Of a DNA stretch of 64,000 nt, positions 58,493 through 64,000 are shown one piece after another; within the stretch, counting starts at the first letter, position 1; each line of letters opens with the position of its first letter. The notes below the pieces were generated by a model. That model did not search any database. It worked only from the letters and a program-made list of their open reading frames with translations, and was not told the origin of the DNA. The stretch lies in assembly GCF_039544165.1 (NCBI RefSeq), contig NZ_BAABLD010000008.1:434001-498000 (forward strand). The letters are read 5' to 3'. The stretch is from Viridibacterium curvum. Its GTDB lineage: Bacteria; Pseudomonadota; Gammaproteobacteria; Burkholderiales; Rhodocyclaceae. The translations under genes were made by a program, and so were the position numbers.

Positions 58493-60319
58493 TCACTCCA
58501 CCGTCACGCTCTTGGCCAAGTTACGTGGCTTGTCCACATCGGTGCCACGTGCGCAGGCCGTGTGGTACGAGAGCAGTTGCAGCGGCACGACGTGGAGGAT
58601 GGGTGACAGGGCGCCGTAGTGCTCGGGCATGCGGATGACGTGGATGCCTTGTTCGCTCTCGATGTGGCTGTCGGCGTCGGCGAAGACGTAGAGCTCGCCA
58701 CCACGGGCGCGCACTTCCTGCATGTTGCTCTTGAGCTTGTCGACCAGGGCGTCGTTGGGGGCGACGGTGACGACGGGCATTTCGGCGTCGACGAGGGCCA
58801 GCGGGCCGTGCTTGAGTTCGCCGGCGGCGTAGGCCTCGGCGTGGATGTAGGTGATCTCCTTGAGCTTGAGCGCACCTTCGAGCGCGATGGGGTAGTGCAG
58901 GCCGCGGCCGAGGAAGAGGGCGTTGTGCTTCTTCGCGAAGTCCTCGCTCCAGGCAATGATCTGCGGTTCCAGAGCGAGCACCGATTGCAGCGCGGCGGGC
59001 AGGTGGCGCAGGTCGCGCAGCCATTGCGCCTCTTGCGCTTCGCTGAGGTGACCGCGCAGTTTGGCGAGGGTGAGCGTGAGCAGGAACAGGCCGCCGAGCT
59101 GGGTAGTGAAGGCCTTGGTGGAGGCGACGCCGACTTCGACGCCGGCACGCGTGATGTAGGCGAGCTTGCTCTCGCGCACCATGGCGCTGGTCGAGACGTT
59201 GCAGATGGTGAGCGTGTGCTCCATGCCCATGCTGCGCGCGTGCTTCAGGGCGGCCATGGTGTCGGCGGTCTCGCCGCTTTGCGAGATGGTGACAACCAGG
59301 GTGCGCGGATTGGGCACGGAGTCGCGGTAGCGGTACTCGCTGGCGACCTCGACCTGCGTGGGGATCTTCGCGATGGATTCGAGCCAGTACTTGGCGGTGC
59401 TGCCGGAGTAGTAGCTGGTGCCGCAGGCGAGGATGAGGATGGAATCCACTTCCTTGAGGATGCGGAAGGCGTTGTCACCGAACAGCTCGGGCACGAAACC
59501 TTCGACGCCTTCCAGCGTGTCGGCCAGTGCGCGCGGTTGCTCGAAGATTTCTTTCTGCATGTAGTGACGGTAAGGGCCCAGCTCGGCCGCGCCAGTGTGG
59601 GCGTGCACGGTGCGCACTTCGCGCTGCACTTGCTTGAATTGCTCACCATCGCGGCTGACGATCCAGTGCTTGCCCAGCTGCAGGTCGACGACGTCGCCTT
59701 CTTCGAGATAGACGATCTGGCTGGTGACGCCGGCGAGTGCCATCGCGTCAGACGCGAGGAAGCGTTCGCCTTCCGCCACGCCAAGAATCAGCGGCGAACC
59801 GAGGCGCGCGCCGATGACGCGATGCGGCTCGTCGCGGCAGAACACGGCGATGGCATAGGCGCCCTTGAGGCGCAGCGTGGCGGCCTTGACGGCTTCGAAC
59901 AGGTCGCCGTCGTAGAGGTGGTCGACGAGGTGGGCGATGACTTCGGTGTCGGTCTGGCTGAGGAATTCGTAGCCCTTGCCCTTGAGCTCGGCGCGCAACT
60001 CGTCGTGGTTTTCGATGATGCCGTTGTGCACGAGGGCGATGCGCTCGCGCGAGAAGTGCGGGTGGGCGTTATGCACGGCCGGCGCACCATGGGTGGCCCA
60101 GCGCGTGTGGGCGATGCCGATGCCGCCCTCGACCTTGTCGGCAACGATCTGCGTGTCGAGCTCGGCCACGCGCGAGGTGCTGCGCGCGCGGCGCAGCGCG
60201 CCGTTCTGATGCACGGCCACGCCGCAGGAGTCATAGCCCCGGTACTCGAGGCGCTTGAGGCCTTCGACCAGGATGGGAACGATGTTGCGGGTGCTGACGG
60301 CGCCGACGATGCCACACAT
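58493..60319 (-). CDS. glmS: Glutamine-fructose-6-phosphate aminotransferase
   Basis: This 608-aa GlmS begins MCGIVGAVSTRN, with the N-terminal Cys nucleophile of the glutaminase domain. It has TRWATHGAPAVHNAHPHFSR and the SIS isomerase domains (TLVVTISQSGETADTMAAL, TRAGVEVGVASTKAFTTQLG), ending KNLAKSVTVE-like (here PRNLAKSVTVE). It makes glucosamine-6-phosphate, the first step of UDP-GlcNAc synthesis. Length is that of the standard enzyme, 608-610 aa. No glmS ribozyme is apparent in the short upstream region. It is divergent from the Lrp-type regulator. Confidence 0.97.
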   Translation of the reverse strand: MCGIVGAVSTRNIVPILVEGLKRLEYRGYDSCGVAVHQNGALRRARSTSRVAELDTQIVADKVEGGIGIAHTRWATHGAPAVHNAHPHFSRERIALVHNGIIENHDELRAELKGKGYEFLSQTDTEVIAHLVDHLYDGDLFEAVKAATLRLKGAYAIAVFCRDEPHRVIGARLGSPLILGVAEGERFLASDAMALAGVTSQIVYLEEGDVVDLQLGKHWIVSRDGEQFKQVQREVRTVHAHTGAAELGPYRHYMQKEIFEQPRALADTLEGVEGFVPELFGDNAFRILKEVDSILILACGTSYYSGSTAKYWLESIAKIPTQVEVASEYRYRDSVPNPRTLVVTISQSGETADTMAALKHARSMGMEHTLTICNVSTSAMVRESKLAYITRAGVEVGVASTKAFTTQLGGLFLLTLTLAKLRGHLSEAQEAQWLRDLRHLPAALQSVLALEPQIIAWSEDFAKKHNALFLGRGLHYPIALEGALKLKEITYIHAEAYAAGELKHGPLALVDAEMPVVTVAPNDALVDKLKSNMQEVRARGGELYVFADADSHIESEQGIHVIRMPEHYGALSPILHVVPLQLLSYHTACARGTDVDKPRNLAKSVTVE

Positions 60320-60451
60320 GTTAGGAACCTCGGGAGGAGTTAGGAGTGATGAGTGAGGAGGGTTTGTGGGCGGATGGTAGTCAGGGCGGCATGATGGATG
60401 TGTGCGAAATTCCCGTTCGTGCGGAATTTAATTGCACAACAAACAGAGCAG

Positions 60452-60464
60452 GAAATATAGTTTC
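60452..60464. promoter_or_regulatory. Candidate Lrp-type site GAAATATAGTTTC
   Basis: This 13-bp near-palindrome with an AT-rich centre lies 25 bp before the Lrp-family start in the gap shared with glmS. Lrp proteins favour such degenerate AT-centred palindromes. Autoregulation is inferred. Confidence 0.35.
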
Positions 60465-60489
60465 AGAATTCATCACATTTTGAAATCTC

Positions 60490-60969
60490 ATGGCAAACCC
60501 GCCTGAACTGGACAGCACCGACCTGCGCATCCTCGCCCAACTGCAGGAAGACGCCAGCCTGTCCAACCAGGACCTGGCCGAGCGCGTGCACGTCTCCCCT
60601 GCCACCTGCCTGCGACGCGTCAAGCGCCTGCAGGAGGCCGGCATCATCGAGCGGCAGGTCGCCATCCTCTCCCCGGCACATCTCGGCCACGGGCTGACCG
60701 CCATCGTCGAAATCACGCTGGATCGTCAGGGCGTGGAACACCTCGACGCCTTCGAGAGCCGCGCTGCTGCCGACGCGGCCGTGCAGCAGTGCTACCGCGT
60801 CTCGACCGGGCCGGACTTCGTGCTGATCGTGCAGGTCGCCGATATGGCGGCTTACAACGCGTTCGCGCAGCGCCTGCTGTCGCAGGACGCGAATGTGCGC
60901 AATGTGCGCAGCTTCTTTGCCACGCAAAGGGCGAAGTTTTCGACACAGGTGGTGCTGCCGGGGCTCTGA
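60490..60969 (+). CDS. Lrp/AsnC-family transcriptional regulator
   Basis: This 159-aa protein has an N-terminal HTH (about residues 8-60: LDSTDLRILAQLQEDASLSN, LAERVHVSPATCLRRVKRLQ). The C-terminal RAM ligand domain runs from about 75 to 150 (GLTAIVEITLDRQG, CYRVSTGPDFVLIVQVADMA). It probably responds to an amino acid. It is divergent from glmS. Downstream genes are lipoprotein and MFS genes, 75 bp away. Confidence 0.93.
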   Translation: MANPPELDSTDLRILAQLQEDASLSNQDLAERVHVSPATCLRRVKRLQEAGIIERQVAILSPAHLGHGLTAIVEITLDRQGVEHLDAFESRAAADAAVQQCYRVSTGPDFVLIVQVADMAAYNAFAQRLLSQDANVRNVRSFFATQRAKFSTQVVLPGL

Positions 60970-61044
60970 CCAAACGGCCGGGCAAACCCGTCAGCACCGG
61001 TCGTCATGGCACCATGCACGACCACTTTCAGGAACAGCAATGCC

Positions 61045-62148
61045 ATGATCCGAAACGGGCTGGTCCATGCACTGATCGCTCTGCAGCTTGTGGGCTGTGC
61101 TGCACGAACGGTGAGGCCGGACGCCACCACCGCGCTTTACGTCCCCTTGCCCGCTGCACTCCGCCAGGAGATACGAACAGCTGCGCCCGACGTTCTCATT
61201 GCGGTCGGTCAGAACGGCCTGATGCTGGGTGATCAGGGCAAATTGTGGGTTCCGCCTCCTACACCAGCGTCCGAGCCCGTTGCAGATGGCGGAGCGAGTG
61301 CTGGGACGAACGCCAATCACGCTGCCGCCAAACCAGCCTCCGGTAGCTCCAGGTCAGGGGGCTTCGGCAGCGGACTCGGTAGCGTGTCCGGCGAAGCCGG
61401 TTTGATCATTGTGGCGGTGGTGGCCACCGTCATCCTGACAGTGTGGGCGGCGCAGCAAGGCTACGAGGAATACACGTACTACATGGCCGACCGGGCGCTG
61501 ATTCCCATGCGAGCCCAGCTCAAGGAGCGCGGCTTTGGCGACGAGCTGCTCTCGGCACTCGATGAACAAGGCCGCGCCACACTCGGTTTGCATGACGGAC
61601 AGATCACCCTGCTGCAGACACCAGCGCCCGCAACATTGCGCGCGCACATGGCGGCGAGCAAGGCTCCGGGGACGCTCAGCGTTGGCATCAATTACATGAT
61701 GTCGCCTGATCTGAAACGCCTGCAGATCGTCGCCGAGGCGAGGCTCGTACCGCACTCTGAGGCCTGGCGTACAGCCCTGAGCAATCGCAATGACTTCAAG
61801 GGACGCTGCACGCGTGACGACTGCAACCGTAACGATGCGCTGTACCGACGCATCGTCTACTTCGACACCCGCCTGCCAGACGGCATCGCCGGGCGCGACG
61901 CAGCTGCTGACGCATGGCTTGCCAACCGCGGCGAGCCGATCCGCACAGCGATGCGCGAGGGCTTACGTCTCATCGCCCTGTCCCTGCGCGACGATTTGCT
62001 GCGCGACCCCCAACAGGCAATGACAAACCAGAAGTTGAGCTATGGCGCGCGCATGCTCGACTTGCTGCCAGACCCCAAAGGCGTACTACACCTCCACACC
62101 CGGCTCGAAGAACTGCTGGTGCCTCGCACAACAGCACAGAAGCCCTGA
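61045..62148 (+). CDS. Lipoprotein with internal membrane segment, copy 1
   Basis: This 367-aa protein starts at ATG 61045 (MIRNGLVHALIALQLVGCAA), with lipobox Cys18. The first domain (about 30-70) has VPLPAALRQEIRTAAPDVLI. A Gly/Ser-rich spacer precedes a hydrophobic segment at about 127-149 (AGLIIVAVVATVILTVWAAQ). The C-terminal domain contains DGQITLLQTPAPATLR and SPDLKRLQIVAEARLVP. It is paralogous to the gene at 63345. No family is recognised. A lipid anchor and a second membrane or hydrophobic segment in one protein is unusual. It is 9 bp from the MFS gene. Confidence 0.72.
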   Translation: MIRNGLVHALIALQLVGCAARTVRPDATTALYVPLPAALRQEIRTAAPDVLIAVGQNGLMLGDQGKLWVPPPTPASEPVADGGASAGTNANHAAAKPASGSSRSGGFGSGLGSVSGEAGLIIVAVVATVILTVWAAQQGYEEYTYYMADRALIPMRAQLKERGFGDELLSALDEQGRATLGLHDGQITLLQTPAPATLRAHMAASKAPGTLSVGINYMMSPDLKRLQIVAEARLVPHSEAWRTALSNRNDFKGRCTRDDCNRNDALYRRIVYFDTRLPDGIAGRDAAADAWLANRGEPIRTAMREGLRLIALSLRDDLLRDPQQAMTNQKLSYGARMLDLLPDPKGVLHLHTRLEELLVPRTTAQKP

Positions 62149-62157
62149 ACCACACAC

Positions 62158-63348
62158 ATGACCGAACGCCAGACCGCCCTGCTCCTCGCCGCCGCGCAGG
62201 CGCTCTATCAAACCGCCACCGTGGTGATGATCACGGTCGGCGGCCTCGTCGGGCTGCAGCTCGCGCCTGATGCGCGACTGGCAACCTTGCCGCTGGCCGT
62301 GGTGATGATTGCGAGCACGGCGGGGCGCATGCCGGCGGCCTGGGTGGTGCAGCGTGCTGGCTGGCGCGGGGGCTTTCTGATCGGCACGGGGCTGGGCGTG
62401 GCGACGGGCATCGTCGGCGCGGTGGCGGTGGTGCTGCACAGTTTTGCGCTGTTCCTCGTGGCGAATGCGCTGCTGGGTTGTTATGGCGCGTTTGCGGGTT
62501 ACTACCGCTTCACAGCGGCGGATGCAGCGAGCCCGGCGTTCCGCAGCCGGGCCTTGTCGTGGGTGGTGGCGGGTGGCGTGGTTGCAGCCTTGCTGGGGCC
62601 TGCAATCGTGCGGCATGGCGATGCGCTGTTGCACAGCCTGCAGCTGGCGCCGTTCATGGTGCCGCTGTTGTCGATGTGCGTGCTGGGCCTGCTCGCAGCC
62701 GTGGTGGTGTCGCGCCTGCAACTGGGCGGGCCGGCCACAACCGGCCAGGCAGATGAAAGCGGCGCGCGGCCGCTGGGCGAGCTCATGCGTCAGCCGCTCT
62801 TCATCGTCTCCACGCTCTGCTCGACCGTGGGCTATGCGGTGATGGTGATGGTCATGACCGCCACGCCGCTCGCCATGTCGCTATGCGGGCTGCCGCTGGC
62901 AAGTTCGGCCACGGTCATACAGTGGCACGTGCTGGGCATGTTTGTGCCTTCATTCTTCACGGGCAACCTCATTAAACGCTTCGGCGTGTTGCCGGTGATG
63001 ACGGTGGGCGTGTTGTGCCTGGGCGGGCATGTGGCGATTGCCTTGTCAGGCCAGAGCTACAACAATTTCGCCAGCGGCCTGATTTTGCTGGGCGTGGGCT
63101 GGAACTTCCTGTTCGTCGGCGCGAGCGTGCTGCTCACCGATTGCTACCGCCCGGCCGAGCGGGCACGCACGCAAGCTGCACATGATCTGATCGTGTACGG
63201 TGTCACCAGCGTCGCCTCGCTGGGCGCCGGCAGCCTGCTTGCCGCGTTCGGCTGGCAGGCGGTCAATCTGGCGGCCCTGCCCGCCTTGTTGATGGCCACC
63301 CTCGCGATGATGCATAGGGCATTGCAAACCCGTCGGAAGATTGCATGA
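62158..63348 (+). CDS. Major facilitator superfamily transporter
   Basis: This 396-aa membrane protein has about twelve hydrophobic segments and begins MTERQTALLLAAAQALYQTA. A charged linker between helices 6 and 7 has LGGPATTGQADESGARPLGE. GFLIGTGLGVATGIVGAVAV and FASGLILLGVGWNFLFVGAS are typical MFS helices. The substrate is unknown. Its stop overlaps the next start (ATGA), and it lies 9 bp after copy 1 of the lipoprotein, so the three genes look like one operon. Confidence 0.9.
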   Translation: MTERQTALLLAAAQALYQTATVVMITVGGLVGLQLAPDARLATLPLAVVMIASTAGRMPAAWVVQRAGWRGGFLIGTGLGVATGIVGAVAVVLHSFALFLVANALLGCYGAFAGYYRFTAADAASPAFRSRALSWVVAGGVVAALLGPAIVRHGDALLHSLQLAPFMVPLLSMCVLGLLAAVVVSRLQLGGPATTGQADESGARPLGELMRQPLFIVSTLCSTVGYAVMVMVMTATPLAMSLCGLPLASSATVIQWHVLGMFVPSFFTGNLIKRFGVLPVMTVGVLCLGGHVAIALSGQSYNNFASGLILLGVGWNFLFVGASVLLTDCYRPAERARTQAAHDLIVYGVTSVASLGAGSLLAAFGWQAVNLAALPALLMATLAMMHRALQTRRKIA

Positions 63349-64000
63349 AACAAATCCTGCTGATCCTGCTGCTTGCTGCACTCACGGCCTGTGCCAGCGC
63401 ACCGAAGCCGGCGCCTTCTTTCGTGCCGCTGCCAGAGGCCGCGCGTGCGCAGCTCAAGGGCGTTGAGGTGCTGATTGGCGTGGGCCAGCAGGAGATCGAG
63501 ATCGGCAATCCTGATTACGCCTGGCTGCCGCTGCAGCGTTCGGGGCAGTACGGGCTGCTCTCGTTTGGCGGCGGAGCCCAACTTGGCATCCACGCCCGCG
63601 CCAGCAACGGGCAGGAGGCGCTGTTCTTGCTCGCCGCCATACTCACCATCGGCCTCGTCGGCAGCGCCGTGGGCCTCGTCGTCGGCACCGGCGAGGCGGG
63701 CGTCGAGGGCTACCAGCAAATGATGGCCAACCGTGCCGCCGCGCCCCTGCAACGCAGCGCGGCGGGCTTCGATTTCGGTCAGCGCTTCAGCGAAGCGCTG
63801 ACCGGCGAAGGCGGGCCACAGGTTCTGCTCAAAAACGGACAGATCAGTTTCGTGCAGCCTGCAACGCCACAGAACTTCGAGGCCTTCCACGCCATGTCGG
63901 CCCATGACGCGGTGCTGATCGTCAACATGCGTTACGCAATGAGCACCGACCTCAACACGCTGGTGCTGAAAACCGAGGCGAGCCTGATTCCGAAGTCGGA
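63345..64000 (+). CDS. Lipoprotein with internal membrane segment, copy 2 (cut by window end)
   Basis: The first 218 codons are present and no stop is reached. The start is ATG 63345, overlapping the MFS stop by four bases. A lipobox lies at Cys16 (LAALTACASAPKP). SFVPLPEAARAQLKGVEVLI matches the first domain of copy 1. A hydrophobic segment follows (about 91-112, ALFLLAAILTIGLVGSAVGL), and the C-terminal NGQISFVQPATPQNFEAF and STDLNTLVLKTEASLIPK parallel copy 1. It is therefore a paralogue flanking the transporter on the other side. The function is unknown. Confidence 0.72.
   Translation, partial: MKQILLILLLAALTACASAPKPAPSFVPLPEAARAQLKGVEVLIGVGQQEIEIGNPDYAWLPLQRSGQYGLLSFGGGAQLGIHARASNGQEALFLLAAILTIGLVGSAVGLVVGTGEAGVEGYQQMMANRAAAPLQRSAAGFDFGQRFSEALTGEGGPQVLLKNGQISFVQPATPQNFEAFHAMSAHDAVLIVNMRYAMSTDLNTLVLKTEASLIPKS

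Noticed and set aside
58619..60343. 574-codon open frame on the plus strand
   Set aside because: It is antisense to glmS, which is unmistakable from its N-terminal Cys and SIS domains.
60320..60489. glmS ribozyme upstream of glmS
   Set aside because: The leader is short, no ribozyme core is visible, and the ribozyme is known mainly from Gram-positive bacteria.

Overview
The window is a high-GC chromosomal segment (about 60-65% GC by eye) from a Gram-negative proteobacterium. Gene content suggests a betaproteobacterium, perhaps near Rhodocyclales/Burkholderiales: type VI secretion accessory genes, MipA/OmpV porin-like proteins, a group II truncated haemoglobin, NamZ, DUF2130, GlmS, and many small interspersed palindromic repeats of the REP and dRS3-like kinds. 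No rRNA, tRNA, CRISPR array or transposase was found. Placement rests on family recognition only and is not firm below class level.

Layout. (1) 1-8733 is a catabolic-looking locus. Three tandem Rieske non-haem iron oxygenases and an NMT1/THI5-like binding protein lie on the minus strand. Divergent from them are a GntR/FCD regulator, a BMP-type nucleoside-like binding protein, a flavin-reductase-fold protein and a purine-deaminase-like enzyme. A 14-bp GTGTATACAC-type palindrome occurs three times around the regulator and the BMP gene. (2) 8735-20597 is a T6SS accessory cluster: PP2C phosphatase, FHA protein, TPR-methyltransferase, VgrG, a small membrane protein, DUF2169-pentapeptide protein, pentapeptide protein, DUF3540 and DUF4150 (PAAR-like). 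No core tss genes are present. (3) 20622-32290 is mostly ordinary chromosome: truncated haemoglobin, DUF1444, NamZ, a DOMON-like protein, a TFIIB-zinc-ribbon protein, DUF917, a PAS-GGDEF-EAL protein, two MipA paralogues, MsrA/MsrB and DUF2130. (4) 32291-35400 is a lower-GC island holding a RloC-like zinc-hook ABC-ATPase/anticodon nuclease and an unknown companion. It is followed by a repeat-rich stretch with small solitary genes (35.4-38.3 kb). (5) 38349-48715 holds small metabolic and detoxification genes and regulators: glyoxalase, tandem-domain protein with TetR, poly-Ser lipoprotein, GNAT, cupin, GST, hydrolase, PEP-mutase-like protein with a GlxA-like regulator, and an acyltransferase. 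(6) 48985-53359 is a second VgrG island. A 1040-aa VgrG is followed by a phosphodiester-glycosidase-like candidate effector and a three-helix membrane protein that is a candidate immunity protein. The 3' part of vgrG and the cargo are visibly more AT-rich than the 5' part. (7) 53566-58403 is a type III restriction-modification system with a divergent HTH protein. (8) 58493-64000 holds glmS, a divergent Lrp-type regulator, and an MFS transporter flanked by two paralogous lipoproteins, the second cut by the window end.

The most interesting signals are the stand-alone RloC-like gene with its companion, the uncharacterised three-Rieske cluster with candidate operators, and the mosaic VgrG cargo unit.
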